From assembly GCA_034506455.1 (NCBI GenBank), contig JAPDPN010000008.1, positions 1 through 48,376 on the forward strand: 48,376 nucleotides of DNA, written 5' to 3'. The notes under the pieces are model-generated. The model was given only the letters and a program-made list of their open reading frames with translations. It was not told where the DNA came from and did not search any database. Origin of the DNA: Fontimicrobium_A sp034506455 (GTDB taxonomy: Bacteria; Zhuqueibacterota; Zhuqueibacteria; Residuimicrobiales; Krinioviventaceae). Both the position numbers and the translations under genes were made by a program. Position 1 is the stretch's first letter; each line of letters starts with the position of its first letter. Below are positions 25,993 to 34,814 of the stretch, one piece after another.

Positions 25993-27267
25993 ATGGCGAA
26001 ACGCAAAAAGGTTTTGGTAATCAGCTATTACTGGCCGCCGGCGGGCGGGCCGGGTGTGCAGAGGGTGCTCAAATTCTGCAAATACCTTCCGTCTTGCGGG
26101 TGGGAGCCGATCGTGTTGACCGTGGCGGACGGCGAGTACCCTGCCGTGGATGAGAGCTTCCTGCAGGACGTTCCCGCAGGACTGCGCATCATTCGCACCT
26201 CTTCGTTCGAGCCGTACGCCTTATACCGGAGGCTGACCGGCAAAAAAGCCGACGAAAAGATTGCCACGTTTGTGCTGACCGAAGACACTCAGGGGACATT
26301 TTTGCAGCGATTGGCGGCGTTCATCCGCGGCAACATCTTTATACCGGATGCCCGTATCGGGTGGCTGCCGTTTGCGGTCAAGGCGGGGGCTCATATAATC
26401 CGCGCCCAAAAGGTCGATCTGCTGTTCAGCAGCGGCCCGCCGATGACCGGACACCTCATCGCCCGCATGCTGGCACGCAGAACCATGCTTCCCTGGGTTG
26501 CCGACTTTCGCGATCCCTGGACCGACGTTTTTTACTACCACACGCTTCGCCGAACCCGGCCGACGCTTCTGCTTGATCAGCGGTTGGAGCGCTCCGTCCT
26601 TAGTTCGGCCTCGGCCGTCGTTACCGTCAGTCCGACGCTCAAAAATCTCTTTCAGAAAAAGGCCGAGAATGACTATTTTGTCATACCGAACGGCTTTGAT
26701 GAGGAAGACTTTGTACCGGCGCCAAGAGATGCCGTGCGCCGCTTCGTTCATGCCGGACATTTAGCGGTCAACCAGAATCCCGTTGCCCTATGGCGGGCTT
26801 TCAGACGCATCATCGAGGAAAGCCAAGAGCCGACGGTCGTTGACTTTTACGGCTCGGTCCATTCCGAGGTTAGGCGATCCTTGGCTGAAGAAGGGTTGCT
26901 TCCCCACTGCCGTTTTCACGGCTATCTGCCGCATCGGCAGGCCGCAGCGGCCATGGTGAGCGCAGCGCTGCTCTTTTTTGTGATTCCGGAGACTTCCTAT
27001 GCCAAAGGCATCCCGACGAGCAAGCTTTTCGATTACCTCGGCGCCGGACGGCCGATTTTGGGCATCGGACCGCCCGACGGTGATGCCGCTGAATATCTGC
27101 GTGCGGCTCAAGCCGGGATCGTCCTTGCGCCTGACGATCCGAAAATAGCCGAAAAGATCGTCGATCTTTTGAGCCGGCAACCAGGCGAAAGCCGAATTCT
27201 CTTTTCGCGGCGCCGGCAAACCGTAGAATTGGCCAAGCTGTTCGATCAACTGGTGACTAAAGCCTGA
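25993..27267 (+). CDS. GT4-like glycosyltransferase
   Basis: A 424-residue GT-B fold enzyme. The N-terminal Rossmann half shows VLVISYYWPPAGGPGVQRVL and GWEPIVLTVAD; the C-terminal half has YFVIPNGFDEEDF, FHGYLPHRQAAAAM and GIPTSKLFDYLGAGRPILGI, the usual GT4 donor-binding region. No signal peptide is seen, so it acts at the cytoplasmic face. It starts 9 bp after asnB and ends 9 bp before the C5-epimerase-family gene. Sugar specificity is unknown. Confidence 0.9.
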   Translation: MAKRKKVLVISYYWPPAGGPGVQRVLKFCKYLPSCGWEPIVLTVADGEYPAVDESFLQDVPAGLRIIRTSSFEPYALYRRLTGKKADEKIATFVLTEDTQGTFLQRLAAFIRGNIFIPDARIGWLPFAVKAGAHIIRAQKVDLLFSSGPPMTGHLIARMLARRTMLPWVADFRDPWTDVFYYHTLRRTRPTLLLDQRLERSVLSSASAVVTVSPTLKNLFQKKAENDYFVIPNGFDEEDFVPAPRDAVRRFVHAGHLAVNQNPVALWRAFRRIIEESQEPTVVDFYGSVHSEVRRSLAEEGLLPHCRFHGYLPHRQAAAAMVSAALLFFVIPETSYAKGIPTSKLFDYLGAGRPILGIGPPDGDAAEYLRAAQAGIVLAPDDPKIAEKIVDLLSRQPGESRILFSRRRQTVELAKLFDQLVTKA

Positions 27268-27276
27268 GGCTGCCCC

Positions 27277-28266
27277 ATGGCTTCGCGTCTGGAAAAAATC
27301 GCCTTTATGTCGCGCAAGCTGTTCAGAGATCTCACGCGCGATGCCGAGATCTATCGCCTGTCTGAGGATCTGCACAGCCTGCAGCTGGGCGAGTATTATT
27401 TTCTGATGGACGAAAAAGAGCTGCTGGCGGGGCATAGTCAAGACTTTCACTTTGACGAAGACGGCATCCCCATCATTCCCTCCTATATCGATGTGGCCGA
27501 GCCGCGCATGATCTATTACCCCATTTCCATCGGTCAATGGGGACTGGCGGTTTATCATACTTGGCTTAGGACGCGTGCGGCAGCGGATAAGCACCGATTT
27601 ATGGTCATCGTCGATTGGTTTTACGACAACAGCATCGAGGATGAAAAGGGGGTTTACTGGCTGACCGACGTCCCCAAACCGGAATATCGAATCAATCAAC
27701 CCTGGCCGTCGGCGTTCGCCCAAAGCCGCGGCATTTCTATCCTCCTGCGCGGATGGCAGATCACGCGCCTGCACAAATATCTGGATGCGGCAAAGGAGGC
27801 GATCAAGATCTTTGAAATCCCGGCCGCCGAAGGCGGAGTGACGACCTTTACCGATGTCGGACCTTTTTATGAGGAATATCCCGCGCCGTTCCCCACCATG
27901 GTGCTCGACGGTTTTTTCTTTTCGCTCTGCGGACTGTATGACCTTGTACGCGTTCTGCGTCACCCCAAGGCCAAAGAGCTCTTCGATGCCGGCGTTCGCT
28001 CCGCAAAGGCTTGGCTGCCGCGTTACGATCTCGGCTGGTGGATGCGTTACAATTATTGTCGCGAGCCGTTTTATCCAGACCCCGATCCGGCGACGATCGG
28101 TTATCTTCGACTGGTCGTCACCCAGCTTCGCCTCTTTCACAAACTCACCGGAGATGTTGAGTTTCTGCGCTGGGCCGAACATTTCAAGAGTTACGACCGG
28201 CCGCGCAACATTCTGCGGATGTATGCGGTAAAATATCGCGCCCTCAAGCAGCTGAATCGTCTATGA
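27277..28266 (+). CDS. D-glucuronyl C5-epimerase-family protein
   Basis: A 329-residue protein matching the C-terminal catalytic (alpha/alpha-barrel) part of glucuronyl C5-epimerases. Recognisable elements are PISIGQWGLAVYHTWLRT, AFAQSRGISILLRGWQIT, PFPTMVLDGFFFSLCGLYDL and GWWMRYNYCR. Eukaryotic members convert glucuronic to iduronic acid in heparan. There is no signal peptide or membrane anchor here, so unlike AlgG or the Golgi enzyme it would act in the cytoplasm, perhaps on a lipid-linked intermediate before flipping. Its stop overlaps the flippase ATG (ATGA), implying close coupling. The function on a uronic acid is inferred from family and context. Confidence 0.85.
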   Translation: MASRLEKIAFMSRKLFRDLTRDAEIYRLSEDLHSLQLGEYYFLMDEKELLAGHSQDFHFDEDGIPIIPSYIDVAEPRMIYYPISIGQWGLAVYHTWLRTRAAADKHRFMVIVDWFYDNSIEDEKGVYWLTDVPKPEYRINQPWPSAFAQSRGISILLRGWQITRLHKYLDAAKEAIKIFEIPAAEGGVTTFTDVGPFYEEYPAPFPTMVLDGFFFSLCGLYDLVRVLRHPKAKELFDAGVRSAKAWLPRYDLGWWMRYNYCREPFYPDPDPATIGYLRLVVTQLRLFHKLTGDVEFLRWAEHFKSYDRPRNILRMYAVKYRALKQLNRL

Positions 28267-29510
28267 TCAAATCCGAGTTCGGCAAAAACGTCCTCAAGCT
28301 GATCTCCGGTACCGCAGCCGCTCACATGATTGCCTTTCTTCTCACGCCGGTGCTTACGCGGCTGTACGGTAAGGTCGATTTGGGCTACTGGCAGCTCTTT
28401 GTCTCGACCATTACCACCCTCGGCGTCGTAGCTTCGCTAAAGCTGGAAACTGCCGTGGTTCTTCCTGAGAACGAGCGGGAGGCGGAATCGGTTATTGCGG
28501 CGGCAGTCGCCGCTACGCTGGCTTTTGTCGCCGTCCTCACGCTGGTGCTTTCAATTTGGGGACGGCAGTTCTTGAAAATGATGAAAGCCGAGCCTCTGGT
28601 TCCGTACAAATTCGCCCTTTCTCTGGGCGTTCTCCTGTTTGCCTGGGTGCAGCTGCTGCAAAGTATTCTGGTGAGAAAAAAACTTTTCGGCGTGTTGGCA
28701 TTGAACAAAATCATCCAGATCGGCTCCTCGATGATTTTGGCGATTGCGCTCGGCCTTCTCTATCGCAGTTTTCGCACGCTGCTCATCACCCAGCTGCTGG
28801 GTTACGCTCTGGCGGGGGCCGCACTCTACCGCCTCAGCCGCCTGACGCTGTTTTTAAATTTCACCGACCTGAAAAGGACATTCATAGCCTACAAAAAATT
28901 TCCCACGGTCAATACGGCGACGTTTTTTCTCAACACCTTTTCCCTGCAGCTGCCGGTCTTTATGCTGAGCCGCTACTTCGGCGCCGAGCAGGTTGCGCTC
29001 TATTCCATGGCCAACCAGATGATGAACGTGCCGCTGTTCATGATCGGCAGCTCCGTGCATCAGGTCTATTACCAAAAAGCTGCCGAAGCCTACCACCGCA
29101 GCGCCGATGAGCTGGCGGCTGTCTACAAAAGCACGGTAAAAAAGCTGGCGATCATCGGTTTGGCGCCGGTCATCGTCATTTTGGCTTTCGGGCCGCTCAT
29201 CGCTTCGCTCTATTTCGGCAAAAGCTACATGGAGACGGGCATCTATATGCGCATCATTACGTTTTGGATGTACTTTCAGTTCATCAATTCGCCCATCAGC
29301 GGCACGTTCATTATCCTTGACCGCCAGGAAATCGGTTTTATCCTCGTAGCCGTCTCCATCATCATCCGTTTTGCGGTGATGGCCGTTTTTCATCAGTCCC
29401 CGCGGGCAATGATCGCCGCGCTCTCGGCGGCAGCGGGACTCTTTTACCTCTTTTATAATTTGTCGATCTATTATTATATTCGCCGAGCAAGGACTGGAAA
29501 GCATGTTTGA
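28263..29510 (+). CDS. Wzx-like polysaccharide flippase
   Basis: A 415-residue integral membrane protein of the MATE/polysaccharide-transport type with about 12 spans. It opens NVLKLISGTAAAHMIAFLLT-PVLTRLYGKVDLGYWQLF and contains AEQVALYSMANQMMNVPLFM, both typical of Wzx/O-antigen flippases. It would move undecaprenyl-diphosphate-linked repeats across the inner membrane. The start lies in the epimerase stop (ATGA) and the end overlaps the acyltransferase gene by 8 bases. No Wzy polymerase or Wza/Wzc export gene was recognised nearby. Confidence 0.9.
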   Translation: MIKSEFGKNVLKLISGTAAAHMIAFLLTPVLTRLYGKVDLGYWQLFVSTITTLGVVASLKLETAVVLPENEREAESVIAAAVAATLAFVAVLTLVLSIWGRQFLKMMKAEPLVPYKFALSLGVLLFAWVQLLQSILVRKKLFGVLALNKIIQIGSSMILAIALGLLYRSFRTLLITQLLGYALAGAALYRLSRLTLFLNFTDLKRTFIAYKKFPTVNTATFFLNTFSLQLPVFMLSRYFGAEQVALYSMANQMMNVPLFMIGSSVHQVYYQKAAEAYHRSADELAAVYKSTVKKLAIIGLAPVIVILAFGPLIASLYFGKSYMETGIYMRIITFWMYFQFINSPISGTFIILDRQEIGFILVAVSIIIRFAVMAVFHQSPRAMIAALSAAAGLFYLFYNLSIYYYIRRARTGKHV

Positions 29511-30066
29511 AAAAGCGATCTATTTTCTTTTGCGCGTATTTTTCGGTCGGAATTTCAGCGACCCGAAGCTGCCGTGGCCGAAATTGATCCGCTTTGCCTT
29601 TCATCAAAAAATTCTCCGCCGCAATGCGCGCGTTCCCTGGCCCATCCATCCGACCACCGTGGTCAAGTCGCCGCAAAAAGTGCAGCGCAACGGCACCTAT
29701 CCGGGCTTGGCACCCTTTTGCTATCTCGATGCCCGCAACGGCATCATCATCGGCGAGAACACGTTTATCGGTCCGAATGTCAGTATCATCAGCATGAACC
29801 ATGACATTTACGATTACGGTCGTTACATCAAGGAAGGACCGGTGGTCATCGGCAGGAATTGCTGGATTTGTGCCGGAGCGATCATCACGCCCGGGGTGCA
29901 CTTGGGCGATCATACGGTCGTTGCGGCCGGAGCCGTCGTGACCAAGAGCTTTGAAGGCAACGTCATGATCGGCGGCGTGCCGGCACAGGTCATTCGCCGG
30001 CTCGAGGATTACGGCAGCCGACCTCCTTTGGAAAACGCGGTGCGCTTGGGAAAAGAGGACATGTAA
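29503..30066 (+). CDS. Left-handed beta-helix (WbbJ-like) O-acyltransferase
   Basis: A 187-residue hexapeptide-repeat acyltransferase. Repeats such as IIIGENTFIGPNVSI, VVIGRNCWICAGAIITPGVHLGD and HTVVAAGAVVTKSFEGN form the left-handed helix, and the MNHDIYDYGR loop carries the catalytic His typical of the maltose/galactoside O-acetyltransferase and NodL/WbbJ group. It probably acetylates a sugar of the repeat unit. An N-terminal hydrophobic patch (IYFLLRVFFG) may bring it to the membrane. It overlaps the flippase end by 8 bases and precedes the second YfhO gene by 3. Confidence 0.9.
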   Translation: MFEKAIYFLLRVFFGRNFSDPKLPWPKLIRFAFHQKILRRNARVPWPIHPTTVVKSPQKVQRNGTYPGLAPFCYLDARNGIIIGENTFIGPNVSIISMNHDIYDYGRYIKEGPVVIGRNCWICAGAIITPGVHLGDHTVVAAGAVVTKSFEGNVMIGGVPAQVIRRLEDYGSRPPLENAVRLGKEDM

Positions 30067-30069
30067 ACC

Positions 30070-32397
30070 ATGGCTGCGCGACCACCCTCTGAAGCCAAGC
30101 CGTTGCCAAAGCCGGCCTTTCTGCACAAGCATCCGATATGGGCGACATTGCTGCTCTCCTTGCTGTTCGCAGTCATCGTCTATTGGCCGTGGGCGACGGT
30201 GCAAAGGGATTCTTTGCGGCCTTTTCTGCCTGCTGCAACCGCACTCCGCATCGGCAGTCTGCCGCTGTGGAACCCTTTGGTGAACAGCGGTTGTCCGGTT
30301 TTCTGTGATCCCGCCTGGGTAAGCCGCCTTAATCTGTTCGATTCGCTCCTCTACGAGCTGATTCTGCCTCTCGACAGCCTTTTGCCGCAGCCTGGGGCAA
30401 TTTATCTTTTGCTCAATCTGTTGATTCTCTCCTTTTTTACCTTTCTCTTTCTGCGCCGCTTGGGCGTCGAGCCGATTGCCTCCGTCTTTGCCTCCGTAGC
30501 CTTGGCAATGCATCCGCAATGGGTCGTGGACCTGTGTAATCGTCAGATGCAGCACGTACTCTCGATTTCGCTCTTGCCGGCCGTTCTTTATTTCGCCCAT
30601 CGTCTGATCGTCGAACACCGTCTCATCTGGCTGATTCTCGCATCCTTTTTCCTCACCTTTCAATTTTTGCGGTCGAGCGCCGTCGTGTCGATGATCACGC
30701 TGCTCCTGCTGGCCGTCTTTATCATCGTCAGCAGTTGGACCAAGTACCGTCGTCCGCTCGATGCAGTACTGAAAAGCAGCTATTTCGTTGTTCTGCCGGC
30801 GCTCGGACTTTTGGGCGCGGCCTACATTCTCTGGCCGCTGCTCGACAGCTCTCGCTTTCTTCACCTTACCCAGGTGCTTCCTACCCTCCAGAGAAGCGAT
30901 ATGCCGCTGTTTCTATACCCTTCCTTCAATGGGCCGTGGGTAGGGCATGAGCAGACGACCCTGCTTTATGCGGGCGCTCTGCAAATTTTCATCATCGGCT
31001 GTCTGTTCCTCCTGCGCAAAAAGCTGTTGATCGCTCTCTTGGCCGTTTTGCTCGGTGTTTTCTTTGCAGGCGGTTTTTTTTTCGACGCATTGCTGACAAC
31101 GCACGGCTGGCCGGTGCTCTTTACGCTGATGACGGCTTTTTCTTTGACCGCCTTAGACAAGCTGCCGCGCAATCTGAAGAAAAAATACGGCCGCCGTCTG
31201 GAAATCTATATGCTCGTAGTACTGGGAGCAGCCGCCTCATTTCTTCTCATTCTTTTTTTTAACCGACAATTTTTCGACGATCATATCCTTCGACAAATCC
31301 CGCTGCTGACCATTCAACAGCGGCATCGCTACTATCTTTCGGCACTTGCCGATGCAGCGGCTGTCTTTATGCTCGTCGGTTTCGGCTTTTTGCTCATCGA
31401 GTTGTACCTTCGTAACAAACTGGCTTACACCAAGCTCGCTATCGGTCTTTTTCTCCTCATTGCCGTCGACGTAATTCGCGTCAATCGCCATATTTATCGA
31501 GAAATGACGCAAGCGACCGTTCCCAAGTCAACCCTCCTCTCGCTGCTGCAGGGTTACGAGCCTTTTCGCGTCTTCAGCACGCTGGGACGGCTGCCTCAGC
31601 CGTTGGAATCGGTTACCGGCGAGGCCGCTTCGTTGCTAAAAACCTACAGCGAACTGCTTGAGCAAACCGGCCTGCATCTGTCGGATACGCCCTGGCTGCA
31701 TAATCCCATTTTTTCCAAATATACCCGCCTGATCTCTCGCGGCGGACGGGTCATCGAACAACCCATTCCGGTTCAGTCGATTGATCCGGCGCGCCTGAAT
31801 TTCGACCGCGCCATCTTGGACATGCTGAATGTGCGCTATCTGGTGTGCCGTTCGTTAATCCACGACCCCTATTTCCGTCTGCTGCTCGAAGGAGACTTTT
31901 ACGTCTATGAGAATCTGCACGCCCTGCCGCGCGCCTTTTTTGTCGATTCTATTGTCGTTGCGCCGGCCGGCGCCGCATCTTTCGATCTCATGCGCAGCGT
32001 CGATTTCGATCCGCAGAGAACGGCAATTCTCGAAAAGCATCCCGCGCTTCGGCCTGTCAGCTCGTCGGAAAATCGAGTGGTATCGTTAAAAAGCACCGGC
32101 AGTCGCATCGAGGCCGAGGTGGAAATCAAATCACCGGCACTGCTGGTCTTCAGCGAAATCTATATGCCTGAAGGCTGGTCGGCAAAAGTCGACGGCAAAG
32201 CGACGACGATTTACCGCGCCGATTCCTTTCTGCGCGCCGTCGTGCTGCCGTCCGGCTCTCGGCGCATTGTGATGGAATACCGGCCGCGCTCCTTTCGTCA
32301 AGGACTGCTGCTCAGCGGTTTTGCCGGCGCAGCCTATTTGGCGGGACTGGGGCGCGTGCTGTATGTTGCGGTAAAACGCCGAAGGAAACGACGATGA
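30070..32397 (+). CDS. YfhO-family GT-C-like membrane protein (copy 2)
   Basis: A 775-residue relative of the 21368-23866 protein. It has the same layout: a first span, a Trp/Asn-rich loop (LPLWNPLVNSGCPVF), multiple spans to about residue 470, then a soluble domain ending SPALLVFSEIYMPEGWSAKV and a final helix. The shared SEIY-PxGW and VNGRP/DGKAT segments before the last helix are the clearest homology to copy 1. The membrane part is divergent, implying different donor or acceptor use. The stop overlaps the kinase start (ATGA), so kinase and transferase are cotranslated. Confidence 0.82.
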   Translation: MAARPPSEAKPLPKPAFLHKHPIWATLLLSLLFAVIVYWPWATVQRDSLRPFLPAATALRIGSLPLWNPLVNSGCPVFCDPAWVSRLNLFDSLLYELILPLDSLLPQPGAIYLLLNLLILSFFTFLFLRRLGVEPIASVFASVALAMHPQWVVDLCNRQMQHVLSISLLPAVLYFAHRLIVEHRLIWLILASFFLTFQFLRSSAVVSMITLLLLAVFIIVSSWTKYRRPLDAVLKSSYFVVLPALGLLGAAYILWPLLDSSRFLHLTQVLPTLQRSDMPLFLYPSFNGPWVGHEQTTLLYAGALQIFIIGCLFLLRKKLLIALLAVLLGVFFAGGFFFDALLTTHGWPVLFTLMTAFSLTALDKLPRNLKKKYGRRLEIYMLVVLGAAASFLLILFFNRQFFDDHILRQIPLLTIQQRHRYYLSALADAAAVFMLVGFGFLLIELYLRNKLAYTKLAIGLFLLIAVDVIRVNRHIYREMTQATVPKSTLLSLLQGYEPFRVFSTLGRLPQPLESVTGEAASLLKTYSELLEQTGLHLSDTPWLHNPIFSKYTRLISRGGRVIEQPIPVQSIDPARLNFDRAILDMLNVRYLVCRSLIHDPYFRLLLEGDFYVYENLHALPRAFFVDSIVVAPAGAASFDLMRSVDFDPQRTAILEKHPALRPVSSSENRVVSLKSTGSRIEAEVEIKSPALLVFSEIYMPEGWSAKVDGKATTIYRADSFLRAVVLPSGSRRIVMEYRPRSFRQGLLLSGFAGAAYLAGLGRVLYVAVKRRRKRR

Positions 32398-33614
32398 TCG
32401 GCCGCCTCAAACAAATTATCTATCTGCAGTCCGGAACCCTGCGCAGCGCCTTCTTTTTGGCCATCGTCAGCTGTCTGCTGGCCATTGTACTGTATACGCA
32501 AAAGCTGGTCAAAGACCTGCGCGCCGAGTCGAGACAAATTGTCGAGTTCTATGCTCAGACCATCCAACGCATCGCCACGGCCGACGTGGATGCCAAAGCG
32601 CTGGGCTGGGCTTTCGAAAACATTACCCGCCGCATCACCTTTCCCTTCGTGCTGACCCAGGCGGACGGCGAACCGGCATCGTGGATCAACCTCAATGTGC
32701 CGGAAAACGACCGCTCACCGGAGGCGATTCGCGAGGTCAAGAAAATCATCAGCCGCATGGAAAAGGAAAATCCGCCGGTGCCGATCGTCTACGACGGGCA
32801 GATCATCAACTATCTCTATTACGGCGATTCGAAGAACATCAGCCGATTGGCGCAGCTGCCCGCCATAGCCGTGAGCACCATCGGCCTGCTGATTCTTTTG
32901 GCGTTTGTCGGCTTTAACAGCATCAAAAAGAGCGAGCAGCGCTTTATCTGGGTGGGCATGTCGAAGGAAACGGCGCACCAGCTGGGTACACCCATTTCAT
33001 CGCTGATGGGCTGGGTGGAAATTTTGCGCTCATCGAATTTGCCGCCGAAAAATCTGCAGGAGATCGTCAACGACATCGAAATCGACGTCAAGCGGCTGGA
33101 AAAGGTTGCTTCGCGCTTTTCTCAAATCGGCTCTCAGACCGAGCTGAAAGTACAAGAGCTGCAGCCGATCTTTCGCGACATTATTGCCTATTTTCGCCGG
33201 CGGCTGCCCCAAACCGCCAAAGAAGTCAAGCTGATCGAACGGCTGCATGACCTCCCGCCGGCACCGGTCAACCGTGATCTGTTCGAATGGGCACTGGAAA
33301 ATCTCATCAAGAACGCCATCGACGCGGTGCGGCAAAAGCAGGGCATCATCATTCTCGAAACCGGCCTGCTTAACAACAAGCGGCTGTACATCGATGTACG
33401 CGATAACGGCATCGGCATCTCGGCCAAGCACAAATACGACATCTTTAAACCCGGCTTCAGCACAAAAAAGCGCGGTTGGGGGTTGGGCCTCAGCCTTGCC
33501 AAGCGCATTATCGAAGAATATCATCATGGAAAACTTTATGTGCTGGAAAGCCGGCCGAATGAAGGGACAACAATGAGAATCGAATTGCCGCTGGCCGTCG
33601 ACCGAGCTTCCTAA
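32394..33614 (+). CDS. Membrane sensor histidine kinase, no partner regulator visible
   Basis: A 406-residue kinase: span 1 at about residues 19-35, a periplasmic region to about 152, span 2 at about 156-174, then the H-box KETAHQLGTPISSL with the phosphoacceptor H195. The N-box reads ENLIKNAIDAV, the G1 box is DVRDNGIGIS, and GWGLGLSLAKRII is the G2 box. All catalytic parts are intact. No response regulator lies nearby, so its partner must be elsewhere. It is translationally coupled to the second YfhO gene and closes the glycan run, hinting that it senses envelope state or polymer export. The last 4 bases overlap the convergent SDR gene. Confidence 0.92.
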   Translation: MIGRLKQIIYLQSGTLRSAFFLAIVSCLLAIVLYTQKLVKDLRAESRQIVEFYAQTIQRIATADVDAKALGWAFENITRRITFPFVLTQADGEPASWINLNVPENDRSPEAIREVKKIISRMEKENPPVPIVYDGQIINYLYYGDSKNISRLAQLPAIAVSTIGLLILLAFVGFNSIKKSEQRFIWVGMSKETAHQLGTPISSLMGWVEILRSSNLPPKNLQEIVNDIEIDVKRLEKVASRFSQIGSQTELKVQELQPIFRDIIAYFRRRLPQTAKEVKLIERLHDLPPAPVNRDLFEWALENLIKNAIDAVRQKQGIIILETGLLNNKRLYIDVRDNGIGISAKHKYDIFKPGFSTKKRGWGLGLSLAKRIIEEYHHGKLYVLESRPNEGTTMRIELPLAVDRAS

Positions 33615-34594
33615 TGTAAAAGTCCCTTTTCCCGATACCACGCCGCCGTACGGCGCATCCCCTCGGCCAGATTGACCTGCGGCTGAAAACCCAAAACGTC
33701 CTTTGCCTTGCGATTGCTGCACAACCAGCCGGGTTGCTTCATCTCGCGCAGCTTGTCCATGTTGAGAATCGTGGCTTTGCCTGTAAGCCGGCACACGAGT
33801 ACGTTAAGGCGAATGACCGCTTCGACGGCAGGCATCGGCAGGTGAAGGGTTAACGGCCGGGCATCAAGAGCCTGGGCAACTGACTGAGCCAACTCGGCAT
33901 ACGAGACATCCTCATCGCCGCTGAGGAAAAAAATTTCACCGTTCGCCTGCGGTTTTTCCGCTGCGGCCTGGATTCCGCGAACAAGGTCATCAATATAGAT
34001 GATGCTGATCCTTTGCCTACCGTCGCCCACCATGGGTAAAATGCCGCGTTGAATATTTTGAAAGAGAATGAGGAAATCCTTGTCCCCCGGCCCATAGACA
34101 CTCGGCGGCCGTACAATAACGGCCGGTCGCTTTCGGCTGTACTCGAGCACCGCCTTTTCCGCCAGCAGCTTGCTGCGTCCGTACAAAGAGATCGGACGGG
34201 GCTCATCCTCTTCGGTCAGAGGCCGGTCAGCTGATGAAGGGCCCGCTGCCGCTTGGCTTGATACGAAAACGACCTTCAGCTGTTCCGTTCCCTCCGCACG
34301 GCAGGCTTCCAAAAGGTTGACCGTCGAATGATAGTTGCCGGCCAAGTAATCCTGTTCATTTCGGCCGCGAGTTACTCCGGCCAAATGAAAAACGATATCG
34401 ACATCTTTAAAGAGTCCCTGCAACGAGTCGGGCCTGCGCAGCTCGCCGTAACACAATTCGACATTCAGCCCCTGCAGACGCGACAAGTCGCTGGTGCGGC
34501 GAACCAGACATTTTACTTGATAGCCCCGTTGCAGACAATCGGCCGCCAGAGCCGAACCGATGAATCCGTTGCTGCCGGTAATCAATACGCGCAT
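33611..34594 (-). CDS. NAD(P)-dependent SDR/epimerase-family protein
   Basis: A 327-residue extended SDR. The Rossmann motif is GSNGFIG, the catalytic tetrad is visible as SSQAA and YGRSK, and VIVRPPSVYGPGDKDF is the usual substrate-loop block. The ATG at 34594 follows AGGAG; the longer frame upstream lacks a site. It resembles 3-beta-HSD/dihydroflavonol-reductase-type members more than sugar epimerases. It is divergent from the serine palmitoyltransferase-like gene. A ceramide or 3-ketosphinganine reductase (CerR-type) role is possible, and a nucleotide-sugar role for the adjacent glycan genes is the alternative. Neither can be settled from sequence. Confidence 0.82.
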   Translation of the reverse strand: MRVLITGSNGFIGSALAADCLQRGYQVKCLVRRTSDLSRLQGLNVELCYGELRRPDSLQGLFKDVDIVFHLAGVTRGRNEQDYLAGNYHSTVNLLEACRAEGTEQLKVVFVSSQAAAGPSSADRPLTEEDEPRPISLYGRSKLLAEKAVLEYSRKRPAVIVRPPSVYGPGDKDFLILFQNIQRGILPMVGDGRQRISIIYIDDLVRGIQAAAEKPQANGEIFFLSGDEDVSYAELAQSVAQALDARPLTLHLPMPAVEAVIRLNVLVCRLTGKATILNMDKLREMKQPGWLCSNRKAKDVLGFQPQVNLAEGMRRTAAWYREKGLLH

Positions 34595-34709
34595 TCGCAA
34601 TCTCCTGTTCGTCGGCTGCAATGTACGCTTTTTGGAGAATTTTTCCCACACATTCCGGCAAAGAAGAAGAGTCGTCAACCCTCACCAGTCGTTCAAACCG
34701 ATATAAATA

Positions 34710-34738
34710 TTGACTCTCGCATGACGAATGAGTATATT
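34710..34738 (+). promoter_or_regulatory. Strong sigma70-like promoter for spt
   Basis: TTGACT (34710-34715) and TATATT (34733-34738) with 17-base spacing. Expected start near 34745, giving a leader of about 70 bases. The 220-bp divergent region has no other gene. Confidence 0.65.
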
Positions 34739-34814
34739 TCATTTAAATAATCCGCATCTGAACTTCCTTTCCCTCCCAATAAAGAGGCTGTCGACTTAAT
34801 AAGGAGAACAGAGA

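Noticed and set aside
29362..30864. A 500-codon minus-strand frame opposite the flippase, acyltransferase and YfhO genes
   Set aside because: It spans several genuine plus-strand genes, which excludes it as a normal gene.
34595..34709. A promoter for the minus-strand SDR gene (TTGACG with a weak -10)
   Set aside because: Only two of six -10 bases match at 17-base spacing, too weak to list.
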